Made by a program: the position numbers and the translations under genes | Assembly (NCBI RefSeq): GCF_001618145.1 | Contig: NZ_KV392042.1 | Location: forward strand, 1-64,000 | Source: Oceanobacillus damuensis | GTDB taxonomy: Bacteria; Bacillota; Bacilli; Bacillales; Amphibacillaceae | Length of the DNA: 64,000 nt | Direction of reading: 5' to 3' | The notes under the pieces: model-generated | Database searches by the model: none | Seen by the model: only the letters and a program-made list of their open reading frames with translations | Told to the model about the DNA's origin: nothing | In this document: one piece after another, positions 1 to 8,372 of the stretch | How positions within the stretch are numbered: position 1 is the first letter of the stretch | Layout of the letters: each line of letters starts with the position of its first letter

Positions 1-54
1 CAGCGCCGATGGTAGTTGGGGCTTTGCCCCTGCAAGAGTAGGACGCCGCCAGGC
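1..54 (+). rRNA. rrf: 5S ribosomal RNA, 3' end (partial)
   Basis: The window opens inside a 5S rRNA. The conserved CGCCGATGGTAG block, the short GC hairpin and the terminal GAGTAGGACGCCGCCAGGC match the 3' half of Bacillus 5S. The 5' half lies outside the window. The tRNA cluster that follows is the usual continuation of a Bacillaceae rrn operon. Confidence 0.93.
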
Positions 55-161
55 AATTCCATTCCATTAACTTATAATGATGGTGATGCTCTGAAATATC
101 TAGCTGCTAGGACAAGCAATTCATGTTTTGGACTAACAATAGATTTTCATTATTGGATTAT

Positions 162-236
162 TCCACAGTAGCTCAGTGGTAGAGCAATCGGCTGTTAACC
201 GATCGGTCGTAGGTTCGAATCCTACCTGTGGAGCCA
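162..236 (+). tRNA. tRNA-Asn (GTT)
   Basis: Full cloverleaf with anticodon GTT in the loop CTGTTAACC, a GGTTCGAATCC T-arm and an encoded CCA end. First tRNA after the 5S rRNA. Confidence 0.96.
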
Positions 237-239
237 CAT

Positions 240-331
240 GGAGAGCTGTCCGAGTGGCCGAAGGAGCACGATTGGAAATCGTGTAAGCCGTTACCGCGGC
301 TTCGAGGGTTCGAATCCCTCGCTCTCCGCCA
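240..331 (+). tRNA. tRNA-Ser (GGA)
   Basis: A 92-nt class II tRNA with a long variable arm, anticodon GGA, and an encoded CCA. Only three bases separate it from tRNA-Asn. Confidence 0.95.
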
Positions 332-348
332 TTATAACTTATATTATT

Positions 349-423
349 GGCCCGTTGGTCAAGCGGTTAAGACACCGCCCTTTCACGGCGGTAACACGGG
401 TTCGAATCCCGTACGGGTCACCA
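349..423 (+). tRNA. tRNA-Glu (TTC)
   Basis: Cloverleaf with anticodon TTC in CCTTTCACGG, a GGTTCGAATCC T-arm and an encoded CCA. Confidence 0.96.
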
Positions 424-427
424 ACAT

Positions 428-503
428 GGAGGATTAGCTCAGCTGGGAGAGCACCTGCCTTACAAGCAGGGGGTCGCAGGTTCGAGCCCTGCATCCTCCA
501 CCA
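428..503 (+). tRNA. tRNA-Val (TAC)
   Basis: Acceptor stem GGAGGAT/ATCCTCC, anticodon TAC in CCTTACAAGC, encoded CCA. Confidence 0.96.
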
Positions 504-539
504 TCTTTACTTTATAAGATATACAATTATCTCCCACAT

Positions 540-616
<77 letters not shown>

Positions 617-630
617 AATTATTTCAATAT

Positions 631-707
631 GGTCCGGTAGTTCAGTTGGTTAGAATGCCTGCCTGTCACGCAGGAGGTCGCGGGTTCGAGTCCCGTCCGG
701 ACCGCCA
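631..707 (+). tRNA. tRNA-Asp (GTC)
   Basis: Anticodon GTC in CCTGTCACGC, a perfect GGTCCGG acceptor stem, and an encoded CCA. Confidence 0.96.
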
Positions 708-760
708 CTTTCAAAAAGTAGCTTATTATATTTTTAGATTAAAACTAAATTACATTTTAT

Positions 761-833
<73 letters not shown>

Positions 834-854
834 CTTTTTCATTTAAACATATCT

Positions 855-939
855 GGAGGGGTAGCGAAGTGGCTAAACGCGGCGGACTGTAAATCCGCTC
901 CCTCAGGGTTCGGCAGTTCGAATCTGCCCCCCTCCACCA
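855..939 (+). tRNA. tRNA-Tyr (GTA)
   Basis: Class II tRNA of 85 nt with a long variable arm, anticodon GTA in ACTGTAAATC, and an encoded CCA. Confidence 0.95.
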
Positions 940-971
940 TGTTTTATTTTTCTTTAAAGGTTTGGTAATAT

Positions 972-1042
972 AGGGGTATAGTTTAACGGTAGAACTACGG
1001 TCTCCAAAACCGTCAATGTGGGTTCGATTCCTACTACCCCTG
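972..1042 (+). tRNA. tRNA-Trp (CCA)
   Basis: Anticodon CCA in TCTCCAAAAC, acceptor AGGGGTA/TACCCCT, discriminator G. The 3' CCA is not encoded. Confidence 0.94.
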
Positions 1043-1052
1043 CTTTTATTGT

Positions 1053-1126
1053 GGCGGTCGTGGCGAAGGGGTTAACGCACCGGATTGTGGCTCCGGCATT
1101 CGTGGGTTCGATTCCCATCGATCGCC
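1053..1126 (+). tRNA. tRNA-His (GTG)
   Basis: Anticodon GTG. An extra 5' G (position -1) faces discriminator C73, as expected for tRNA-His. CCA is not encoded. Confidence 0.94.
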
Positions 1127-1140
1127 CTCATAATAAATTT

Positions 1141-1215
1141 TGGGCCATAGCCAAGCGGTAAGGCATCGGGTTTTGATCCCGTGTACCCCAGGTTCGAATC
1201 CTGGTGGCCCAGCCA
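1141..1215 (+). tRNA. tRNA-Gln (TTG)
   Basis: Acceptor TGGGCCA/TGGCCCA with a U1-A72 pair typical of tRNA-Gln, anticodon TTG, encoded CCA. Confidence 0.95.
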
Positions 1216-1218
1216 TTT

Positions 1219-1293
1219 GCGGAAGTAGTTCAGTGGTAGAACATCACCTTGCCAAGGTGGGGGTCGCGGGTTCGAATCCCGTCTTCCGCTCCA
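1219..1293 (+). tRNA. tRNA-Gly (GCC)
   Basis: Acceptor GCGGAAG/CTTCCGC, anticodon GCC in CTTGCCAAGG, encoded CCA. Three bases after tRNA-Gln. Confidence 0.96.
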
Positions 1294-1303
1294 TATTATT
1301 ATT

Positions 1304-1377
<74 letters not shown>

Positions 1378-1385
1378 TATTACAT

Positions 1386-1469
1386 GCCGGTGTGGCGGAA
1401 TTGGCAGACGCGCGGGACTCAAAATCCCGTTCCTTCACGGGAGTGTCGGTTCGACCCCGACCACCGGTA
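1386..1469 (+). tRNA. tRNA-Leu (CAA)
   Basis: Class II tRNA with a long variable arm and loop CTCAAAA giving anticodon CAA. The terminal triplet after the discriminator reads TCA instead of CCA, so CCA is probably added after transcription. Last tRNA of the cluster. Confidence 0.93.
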
Positions 1470-1509
1470 TCAATAGGTCGAAACGAGTTAAATTAATAAA
1501 CGAAAAAGC

Positions 1510-1550
1510 ACTCACAAATGTTGATAAATCAATGCTTGTGAGTTTTTTTT
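1510..1550 (+). terminator. Rho-independent terminator of the rrn-tRNA operon
   Basis: Arms ACTCACAA (1510-1517) and TTGTGAGT (1535-1542) form a stem directly followed by an eight-T run. It closes the tRNA cluster. Confidence 0.85.
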
Positions 1551-1928
1551 GATTTTGAAGAAAAAGGTGGGATCTGAATTATTTTGGCATTATTTTTTAA
1601 CATTTTTTACAGAAGGGTTTTAAAAAAACGATAATACTTTAATTGGATTATTATTGAGCTTATAAGGCGATTTATATATTATGTTATAATACAAAGTAAT
1701 CACAATTAAACTTTAGATAAAGGTAATTTGATTAGCTAAATAGTCTTCTTGACAGAAATCTCTACAGAATTTACATGCAAGGGTGACATGAGATGTTACA
1801 TACATTCAAATTTAATTAACTTTAGAAATATTGACGTATACAATATAGCTATTAAAATTCTGAAATTTACCAGGATAAATTAACTGAATAGGGTTAATAT
1901 ATTTTCTTGAGAAAATATATAGAACTTA
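1551..1928. other. AT-rich intergenic stretch, no gene seen
   Basis: About 380 bp of very AT-rich DNA between the tRNA terminator and the promoter of the next gene. I see no convincing ORF with a ribosome binding site and no known RNA element. It may carry upstream regulatory sites for the downstream metabolic genes, but no clear palindrome was found. Confidence 0.5.
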
Positions 1929-1957
1929 TTGACAAGTGCGAAAAATACCTTTATATT
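1929..1957 (+). promoter_or_regulatory. SigA-type promoter for the DUF3870 gene
   Basis: TTGACA (1929-1934), a 17-bp spacer and TATATT (1952-1957) form a near-consensus vegetative promoter. The start codon lies about 25 bp downstream, which leaves a short leader. Confidence 0.7.
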
Positions 1958-1979
1958 ATTCCTAAGAGTTACATCTTAA

Positions 1980-2312
1980 GTGGAGATGAATGGATTGAAA
2001 ACAGTTTTAGTAACGGGATATGCAAAAGCGCCACAGGGAACTTCCATGTATGAAAATTACAAACATGCAGGAATTATTTTAGTAATCAACACAGAGACAA
2101 ATAAAATAGAAAATGCATCTTTTACTTTTATCTCTGAATTGACAACAACCTTTTTTCAAAACCTTTTGGTAGGCTATGACTTATCGAATGGATTGGACGA
2201 GTTAATTAAACGAATTCAAAATCATTATTTAGCACCATCTCAGCAAGCCGTTATTGTGGCTCTGAAATCTGCCGCACAGAGGTACTGGGACCATAAAAAT
2301 GAAGATTCATAA
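1980..2312 (+). CDS. DUF3870 family protein
   Basis: A 110-residue protein opening with the strand motif VLVTGYAKAPQGTSMYE and containing LLVGYDL and YLAPSQQAVIVALKSA. I recognise these conserved blocks from the DUF3870 family. It has no signal peptide or membrane segment, so it is probably cytoplasmic. The biochemical role is unknown. The GTG at 1980 and an in-frame ATG two codons later (1986) are both possible starts. It has its own promoter, and a terminator-like hairpin lies between it and the acyl-CoA carboxylase operon. DUF3870 genes are often near acyl-CoA or amino-acid catabolic genes, so a link to the following pathway is plausible but is inference. Confidence 0.8.
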   Translation: MEMNGLKTVLVTGYAKAPQGTSMYENYKHAGIILVINTETNKIENASFTFISELTTTFFQNLLVGYDLSNGLDELIKRIQNHYLAPSQQAVIVALKSAAQRYWDHKNEDS

Positions 2313-2336
2313 TGTAACGTGCAGTTCTTTTGCGGT

Positions 2337-2444
2337 GATAAAAGTCACCCCTTTTATCAACTAACCATTAAAACTCAGCACATACAATATGAGATCAGGC
2401 GATTTAACAGTCTGGTTGAATGTTGTTGTGCTGAGTTTTTTTAT
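2337..2444 (+). promoter_or_regulatory. two-hairpin leader / attenuator-like terminator before the carboxylase operon
   Basis: Hairpin 1 has perfect 8-bp arms GATAAAAG (2337-2344) and CTTTTATC (2351-2358). Hairpin 2 has 13-bp arms at 2370-2382 and 2427-2439 (AAAACTCAGCACA and its complement), separated by 44 nt and followed by a T run. Hairpin 2 looks like a Rho-independent terminator with an unusually large loop, only 26 bp before the start of the next gene. It could simply end the DUF3870 transcript, or it could attenuate the downstream operon. No known riboswitch class was recognised. Confidence 0.55.
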
Positions 2445-2469
2445 TGAACTTAATGAAGGAGAGAACAAA

Positions 2470-3429
2470 ATGACCGGGATATATGCAGCCCTACGATCGG
2501 GGTTTTGGCAAAATCAATTTGTGTTTAAAAATAAAAATCCACTGGAGTTATTATCATTTGCATTTTTAAACACACTTTCAATCAGTGCTTTAGATGAAAA
2601 AGTTATCGATAATTTTATTGTGATAACAATTGAGAACAGCTTTGAAGAGGAGGAAATCAAGGCAGCTTTAATCAAACAGTTGGACACAGAACCAGATAAA
2701 ATTAAAGTCGTCTTCCGACCAGAACATACAGGAAATGATTTACGGCATTTGTTGAAAACGCTGTCAAGTAATAGCAAAACAGTTTTGATTGGGTCGATAT
2801 CCATCAATAACACCATACTAGAAGAGACATCTCTAGGTAAAACAGTGAGCAGAGAAGCCATCGACAGCCATTTTAGTAATGGAGAGGAATATATTCAATC
2901 ACAAAACTATCAAAAAGAGATTTTTCCAATTCAGATAGGAGAAGGGATGAATCAGCAAGAGTTTTTATTTGATGAGTGGAATAGCGAATCAAACCTGAAT
3001 GTAAATAAAGTTAATGGAGTAGCGACCATTTTGTTGAAGGCTGATAAGGATTTACTAAATTACCATAAGTTACCAATTGTTAAGGTGGATCAATGGAAGT
3101 TTAGCCAAGAAGATTCTCTGCAACTGGTTAAACTTTTAAAAGAATTCTCAGTGGATGAAAGCTGGATTGTTGAGTTTGATTACCTTTCACTGGAAAGTTT
3201 CCTTAAATTGAAAAGACTGTTGAAGGAAAACGATATTAAAATACCGCAAATGAAAAGCGGCGGATCCGTATTTTATGGAAATTCTAAAATTCTAAATGGA
3301 TTTCGCGCAATCACTTCGGCTATGGCACAACTTGAACAGTCCATCCATGGAAAAGCAATTCTATTTATCATAAATGAGAATAATACGATAGAAGTACTTA
3401 CTCTATATCGAAATCAGGAGGTAGATTAG
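2470..3429 (+). CDS. thiolase-fold protein lacking catalytic residues
   Basis: 319 residues. The N-terminus (ALRSGFWQ... then LELLSFAFLNTL) and C-terminus (KSGGSVFYGNSKILNGFR, then AMAQLEQ and ILFIINENN) follow the beginning and end of thiolases. The nucleophilic cysteine block (normally R-x-C-x-S-G) reads FRPEHTGND, and the C-terminal GHP and CxGGG motifs are gone. It should therefore be unable to perform thiolysis. It is about 80 residues shorter than active thiolases. The start at 2470 follows the ribosome binding site GAAGGAGAG; an upstream in-frame extension runs through the hairpin and is unlikely. First gene of the carboxylase operon. A structural, acyl-CoA-binding or regulatory role is inference. 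Confidence 0.65.
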   Translation: MTGIYAALRSGFWQNQFVFKNKNPLELLSFAFLNTLSISALDEKVIDNFIVITIENSFEEEEIKAALIKQLDTEPDKIKVVFRPEHTGNDLRHLLKTLSSNSKTVLIGSISINNTILEETSLGKTVSREAIDSHFSNGEEYIQSQNYQKEIFPIQIGEGMNQQEFLFDEWNSESNLNVNKVNGVATILLKADKDLLNYHKLPIVKVDQWKFSQEDSLQLVKLLKEFSVDESWIVEFDYLSLESFLKLKRLLKENDIKIPQMKSGGSVFYGNSKILNGFRAITSAMAQLEQSIHGKAILFIINENNTIEVLTLYRNQEVD

Positions 3430-3430
3430 A

Positions 3431-4210
3431 TTGACAGAGCAAGCAGTTAGGGATTCAGAGCCAATATTACAAGAGGTCGAGAACAAGGTGGGTTACATTA
3501 CTCTTAACCGGCCAAATAACTATAATGCTTTAAACACAGAATTAATGAGAAATCTGAAGCGGAGTCTTCTCGAATTTAATAAAAATGAATCGGTGCATTG
3601 TATTGTAATCAGAGGAGCAGGGAATGCTTTCTCAGCCGGTGCAGATATCAAAGAATTCAGCTCTCAAACAGATAATAAAGCTAAAATTGAAGAGCGTGCT
3701 CAACTGACGATGGAAATCCACCAAATGGTGAACAAGCTAGATAAGCCGGTTATTGCTTCTGTTCAAGGCTATGTTTATGCGGGTGGTTGTGGGATTGCGT
3801 TAGGCAGTGATTTAGTTGTCGCAGCAGACAATGCAGTATTCTCCTATCCAGAAATTAAAAGAGGCTTCGTCCCAGCAATTGTCAGCCCGAATCTCGTGCG
3901 CATTTTAGACCGTAAAAGAGCGTTTGAACTGCTGATAACAGGAAGAAAGCTTCACGCAGATGAGGCTTATAGTTGGGGGTTGGTTAACGAAGTCATTCCT
4001 CTGGAAGATTTAGCATCACGAACAAAAGAATTTGCGGAAGAAATTGCTGCTTATAGCCTTAATGCATTAACTATGACGAAAAACCTTTTCTATGAAGTGG
4101 CTGAAGGAGACTTTGACAACGCATTACAAACAGCGAGACAGTCTAACATCAAAATGAGACAGACAGATGCATTTAAAAAAGGAGTAGAAAGTTTTATTAA
4201 TAGAAAATAG
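3431..4210 (+). CDS. enoyl-CoA hydratase/isomerase (crotonase) family protein
   Basis: 259 residues with the crotonase fold. The oxyanion-hole segment NAFSAGADIKEF (about 67-78) and the YAGGCGIALGSDL helix are clear. The second catalytic glutamate is present in the SYPEIKRGF block, but the first glutamate position of classical hydratases (GGCEL) is glycine here (GGCGI). It may hydrate, isomerise or hydrolyse a CoA thioester different from crotonyl-CoA. It starts at TTG 3431, directly after the previous stop, with AGGAGG about eight bases upstream, so translation is probably coupled. It is followed by biotin carboxylase 11 bp downstream. Confidence 0.88.
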   Translation: MTEQAVRDSEPILQEVENKVGYITLNRPNNYNALNTELMRNLKRSLLEFNKNESVHCIVIRGAGNAFSAGADIKEFSSQTDNKAKIEERAQLTMEIHQMVNKLDKPVIASVQGYVYAGGCGIALGSDLVVAADNAVFSYPEIKRGFVPAIVSPNLVRILDRKRAFELLITGRKLHADEAYSWGLVNEVIPLEDLASRTKEFAEEIAAYSLNALTMTKNLFYEVAEGDFDNALQTARQSNIKMRQTDAFKKGVESFINRK

Positions 4211-4221
4211 GAGGCGCATAT

Positions 4222-5592
4222 ATGTTTTCAAAAGTTCTTGTAGTGAACCGAGGAGCGATTGCAGCTCGAATTATTCGAACACTCAGAAAAATGGATATAT
4301 TCATAGTTGCCATTCATTCTGACCCTGATTCGGAATTACCTTATTTAAAAGAAGCAGATGAAGTTTATTCCCTCGATGGAAAAACTGCAGTAGAGACGTA
4401 CTTAAATCAGGGGAAAATTTTAGAAATCATTGATGAAGCCAAGGTTGATGCTGTTCATCCTGGCTATGGATTTCTAGCAGAAAATACAGGTTTTGCGAAA
4501 AAGCTGGAAGAGCGAAATGTAACATTTATCGGCCCTTCTTCCAATTACATTTCCTTAATGTCAGATAAGAACGATGCTCGGACATTAATGAGCAAATACG
4601 ATTTACCTGTCGGAAAAGGGTCCGCCGTATTATCACAGGATTTGAATGATATGAAATTAGAAGCAGAAAAGGTTGGCTATCCGGTATTAGTAAAGCCAGC
4701 CAATGGTGGTGGGGGGATTGGAATGATCCCGGTATACGAGGAGAAAGAATTAGAAAAGGCTGTGGAACGGGCCCGAAGCATGGCAGAAAAGTTTTTCTCC
4801 GATGGCAGTGTTTATCTAGAAAAATATTTTGAGCAGCCTCGCCATATCGAGTTTCAAATCATGGCCGACAGAGAAGGCAATGTCGCCCATCTTTACGAAA
4901 GGGACTGCTCCCTGCAAAGGAGACACCAGAAAATCATTGAAGAATCACCAGCACCTGGTATCGCACGGGAGGAAATCGTTGGACTTGGTAAGAAAATTCA
5001 AGAATCAGTAGAAAAGATTGGCTATGACAATATTGGAACAGTGGAGATGCTCCGAAGTAAAAACGGAGACTATAGTTTTCTTGAAATGAATACCCGACTT
5101 CAAGTGGAACATGCAGTAACAGAAGAAATTGTAGATGTTGATTTAGTAGAAGCACAAATAAGATCAGCTGCAAACGAATCTTTATCAGCTATCCTACCAA
5201 AAAAGATTGAACCAAGTGGACATAGTCTAGAAGTTCGAATTTATGCGGAAGATCCTTATAATTTCTTCCCATCACCAGGAACACTCGAGACCTACCAGTT
5301 TCCGGAAACAGAAGGTATTCGGATTGAAACAGGTTTTAAAGAAGGAAACGTAATTTCATCGTTTTACGATCCAATGATTGCTAAGGTCATCGTCCATCGG
5401 GAATCAAGAGAACAAGCAATAGCAGATCTTATTGAATATCTGAAGGAAATTAAAATTGAAGGTTTAAAAACAAACCTTCCATTTTTAATCTACGCGTTAC
5501 AGTCTGAAGAGTTTCAAGCTGGTCAAGTTCATACTAAACTCGCAGAAGAATTAGCAAAACGAATGAAAGAATCATCAAAGCTAAAATCATAG
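4222..5592 (+). CDS. biotin carboxylase subunit of an acyl-CoA carboxylase
   Basis: 456 residues, the usual length of a stand-alone biotin carboxylase. It uses ATP and bicarbonate to carboxylate biotin on the carrier protein. Visible motifs are the N-terminal VNRGAIAARIIRT, the ATP-grasp glycine loop KPANGGGGIGM (about 160), the RDCSLQRRHQKIIEE block and the catalytic EMNTRLQVEHAVTE loop, all intact. The start follows a GGAGG at 4210. It lies immediately before the biotin carrier and carboxyltransferase genes and should form one complex with them. It is a dedicated catabolic paralogue and not part of fatty-acid-synthesis ACC, judging by its neighbours. Confidence 0.95.
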   Translation: MFSKVLVVNRGAIAARIIRTLRKMDIFIVAIHSDPDSELPYLKEADEVYSLDGKTAVETYLNQGKILEIIDEAKVDAVHPGYGFLAENTGFAKKLEERNVTFIGPSSNYISLMSDKNDARTLMSKYDLPVGKGSAVLSQDLNDMKLEAEKVGYPVLVKPANGGGGIGMIPVYEEKELEKAVERARSMAEKFFSDGSVYLEKYFEQPRHIEFQIMADREGNVAHLYERDCSLQRRHQKIIEESPAPGIAREEIVGLGKKIQESVEKIGYDNIGTVEMLRSKNGDYSFLEMNTRLQVEHAVTEEIVDVDLVEAQIRSAANESLSAILPKKIEPSGHSLEVRIYAEDPYNFFPSPGTLETYQFPETEGIRIETGFKEGNVISSFYDPMIAKVIVHRESREQAIADLIEYLKEIKIEGLKTNLPFLIYALQSEEFQAGQVHTKLAEELAKRMKESSKLKS

Positions 5593-5604
5593 GAGGAATT
5601 AAAC

Positions 5605-5826
5605 ATGAAAATAGAAGTGACATCACAAATGACAGGAAATGTATGGAAAGTTGTAGTAGCAAAAGGAGAACAAGTAGAGGAAGACCAAGAAATTCTAATC
5701 TTAGAATCTATGAAAATGGAGATTCCCGTAGTTTCTCCAGATGACGGAACAATTATTGAACTCAAAGTGGAAGAAGGAGATTTTGTTAGCGAAGGCGATG
5801 TCATTGCTATTTTAGAAGAAGATTAA
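5605..5826 (+). CDS. biotin carboxyl carrier protein (single biotinyl domain)
   Basis: A 73-residue protein consisting of one biotinyl/lipoyl domain. The biotinylated lysine is in the motif ESMKMEIPV (about residues 33-41). It carries carboxybiotin between the biotin carboxylase encoded just upstream and the carboxyltransferase just downstream. The ribosome binding site AGGAGG sits at 5591-5596. In many acyl-CoA carboxylases this domain is fused to the biotin carboxylase; here it is a free small subunit. Confidence 0.95.
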   Translation: MKIEVTSQMTGNVWKVVVAKGEQVEEDQEILILESMKMEIPVVSPDDGTIIELKVEEGDFVSEGDVIAILEED

Positions 5827-5846
5827 TTTAAAGGAGAGAAGAGTAA

Positions 5847-7427
5847 ATGACGAAACAAGTGGTGGAAGAACAAAACGAATTGAAACAAAAAATTGATAAG
5901 CTACTCGAAAAAAAAGAAAAATACAGGGAAATGGGTGGACAGAAATATATTGATGCCCAGCATGAGAAAAATAAATTAACGGCTAGAGAAAGAATCAACC
6001 TTTTGTTAGATGAAGGCTCTTTTAAAGAAATGGGAATTCTTGCCCATCATCAAAACCTTCATCCAACGATGGAAGGAAAGTTCACACCCGCAGATGGTGT
6101 AGTTGCAGGAAGAGGGACAATCGACGGAAGAGAAGTTTGTGTTGCTGCACATGACTATACTGTGTTAGCTGGTGCAATTGGTAAAGTTGCTGAAACAAAG
6201 GTTGCTCGTGTTCGTGAGTGGTCATTAAAGAATCGCGTGCCAATGATTTGGTTAGTGGACTCTGCGGGAGTTCGCGTCCAGGAATCTATCGGTTCCTTGT
6301 TCGCAGGCAACGGTCGTCAATTCTTTGACCAGGTACAAATGTCAGGGGTTGTTCCGTTAATCTGTGCATTGATGGGCCCTGGTATTGCCGGAACTGCATA
6401 TCTTCCAGCACTTGCTGATTTTGTGCCAATGGTGAAGAAAACGAGCTATATGGCACTTGGGGGACCACACCTCGTCCGTTCAGTTGTCGGTGAGGATGTA
6501 GACGAACAAACACTTGGCGGCTCAAGAGTTCACACCCAAGAAAGCGGTGTTGCGGACCTCGAGGTAAAGAGTGATGAGGAATGTCTTAAAGTCATTAAAA
6601 AGTATCTTTCCTACTTCCCATCAAACAATGAACAAAAACCACCGATTAAGGAAGGCGTGGAACGAGCAGAAATAACAATCAATGAAAGATTAGCCGAAAT
6701 CGTACCAACTAATCCGAAGAAAATTTATAACATGTATGACGTCATTAAAGAACTCTCTGATGATAACGATATCTTAGCTATGAAACCAAAATGGGCAAAA
6801 AACATTATTACTGCATTTGGAAGAGTTGGAGGATATCCAGTAGGCTTTATCGCGAACCAGCCGATGCATTTAGGTGGTGCTCTGGATGGGGATGCTGCAG
6901 ATAAAGCAGCAAGATTTATGAATATCTGTGATTCATTCAATATCCCACTTGTATTCCTGCAGGATATCCCAGGATTTATTGTAGGTTCGAAAGTGGAGAA
7001 AGCTGGAATTATCCGTCACGGTGCAAAAATGCTTCATATGGTATCCGAGGCTACGGTGCCTAAAATAACGATTATCATCCGCAAAGCATACGGAGCCGGA
7101 TATTTCGTGATGAATGGCAGACAATTTGACCCTGATTATATTGCAGCGTGGCCGACTGCTGAAATAAGTGTAATGGGTGCAGAAGGTGCTTCCAGTATTT
7201 TATACCATAAACAAATCCGAAAAGCGGAAGATTCAAAAGCTGCATGGTCGGAATATGCAGATCAATTTCGAAATCTCATTGATGTAGAGGTTGCTGCGTC
7301 CAATATGCTTATTGATGATGTCATTGACCCAAGAGAAACGAAACTACAAATCTTTGATGCTGTTGCGTCCGCATGGAATAAGAAAGTTGAACGACCATGG
7401 AAGAAAAACAGTATTCGTCCGGTATAA
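5847..7427 (+). CDS. acyl-CoA carboxylase carboxyltransferase subunit
   Basis: 526 residues of the propionyl/methylcrotonyl-CoA carboxylase beta family. The N-half crotonase-like domain shows DSAGVRVQE and the acyl-CoA oxyanion region GPGIAGTAYLPALADF. The C-half shows QDIPGFIVG and KAYGAGYFVMNGRQFDPDY. It transfers the carboxyl from biotin to an acyl-CoA. Substrate cannot be read from sequence: propionyl, methylcrotonyl and geranyl-type substrates are all possible. A neighbouring HMG-CoA-lyase relative favours a branched (methylcrotonyl/geranyl-like) route, which is inference. GGAGAGAAG precedes the ATG. Confidence 0.93.
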   Translation: MTKQVVEEQNELKQKIDKLLEKKEKYREMGGQKYIDAQHEKNKLTARERINLLLDEGSFKEMGILAHHQNLHPTMEGKFTPADGVVAGRGTIDGREVCVAAHDYTVLAGAIGKVAETKVARVREWSLKNRVPMIWLVDSAGVRVQESIGSLFAGNGRQFFDQVQMSGVVPLICALMGPGIAGTAYLPALADFVPMVKKTSYMALGGPHLVRSVVGEDVDEQTLGGSRVHTQESGVADLEVKSDEECLKVIKKYLSYFPSNNEQKPPIKEGVERAEITINERLAEIVPTNPKKIYNMYDVIKELSDDNDILAMKPKWAKNIITAFGRVGGYPVGFIANQPMHLGGALDGDAADKAARFMNICDSFNIPLVFLQDIPGFIVGSKVEKAGIIRHGAKMLHMVSEATVPKITIIIRKAYGAGYFVMNGRQFDPDYIAAWPTAEISVMGAEGASSILYHKQIRKAEDSKAAWSEYADQFRNLIDVEVAASNMLIDDVIDPRETKLQIFDAVASAWNKKVERPWKKNSIRPV

Positions 7428-7438
7428 GAGGTGAAAAT

Positions 7439-8356
7439 ATGAAACTGCCAACAAGTGTTGTGATTAATGAATGTTGGGCAAGGGACGGGTTACAAAACCA
7501 GCATAAATTTATCGAAACAAATCAAAAAATAGAGATGTTGGAGTTGTTGGTACAGACTGGGTTTCGTCGCATTGAAGCGACGTCTTTCAGTCACCCGAAA
7601 TATGTCCCGCAATTTAGAGATGCCCTGGATGTATTAAAAAGATTGCCGGCAGCCGAAAATGTTCAATTCAAGACAACGTGTGTGAACAGGAAAGCATTGG
7701 AACGAGCAATTGAAGCAAAAAATAGCGGTATTCGCATTGATGAAATCAGTTTTGTCATGGCTGCCCACGAAGATTATAATCTCGTGAATGTTCGCATGAA
7801 TAATAAAGAGCTTTTAGAAACGATTAGAGGGAATATCGAACTAGCTCAAAAAGAGGATTTCCCCAGTATTTTAGTAAGCGTTTCCACTGCGTTTGGCTAT
7901 CAGAATTTTGGTGATGTCAGTGAAACACAGATTGTCGACCTGGTCACTTATTTTTATAACTGCGGCATCAGGAAAATGGCAATCTCCGATACGACAGGAA
8001 TGGGGAATCCGAAGCAGGCATATGACCTGTTCGCTTTGCTACTTGAAAAGTTTCCAAATGCTCAATTTATCGCCCACTTCCACGATACGAAGGGATGGGG
8101 AATCGCTAATAACCTGGCAGCATTGCAAGCGGGAGTTCGATTCTTTGACTCTAGTCTTGGTGGAATTGGCGGCCCCCCAGCTGAGAGATTGGCTGAAGGA
8201 GATGAAAATACTGGAAATGTTTGTACGGAAGATTTTGTCTTAATGCTGGAAACGATGGGCATTGATACAGGCCTTGATTTATCACTAGTTAAGGAAGCAG
8301 GTCGCAAATCAGAAGAATTATTGGGTAGACAGTATTCTTATACATTAACAAATTAA
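7439..8356 (+). CDS. HMG-CoA lyase-like pyruvate-carboxyltransferase (TIM-barrel) family lyase
   Basis: 305 residues. The barrel motif ARDGLQNQ near the N-terminus and the metal-binding HFHDTKGWG at about residues 211-219 place it in the HMG-CoA lyase group of the DRE-TIM superfamily. In true HMG-CoA lyases a catalytic cysteine sits in GLGGCPYA; here the same place reads SLGGIGGPPAERL, so the cysteine is replaced. Either the substrate differs or another residue does the job. Start at 7439 after GAGGTG; a longer in-frame version would begin inside the carboxyltransferase gene and has no ribosome binding site. It probably cleaves the hydroxyacyl-CoA made by the upstream carboxylase and hydratase. 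Confidence 0.82.
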   Translation: MKLPTSVVINECWARDGLQNQHKFIETNQKIEMLELLVQTGFRRIEATSFSHPKYVPQFRDALDVLKRLPAAENVQFKTTCVNRKALERAIEAKNSGIRIDEISFVMAAHEDYNLVNVRMNNKELLETIRGNIELAQKEDFPSILVSVSTAFGYQNFGDVSETQIVDLVTYFYNCGIRKMAISDTTGMGNPKQAYDLFALLLEKFPNAQFIAHFHDTKGWGIANNLAALQAGVRFFDSSLGGIGGPPAERLAEGDENTGNVCTEDFVLMLETMGIDTGLDLSLVKEAGRKSEELLGRQYSYTLTN

Positions 8357-8372
8357 AGGGAGATGAAGGAAA

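Noticed and set aside
4829-5804. ORFs antisense or out of frame inside the biotin carboxylase and carrier genes
   Set aside because: Shadows of strongly conserved enzymes in the correct frame.
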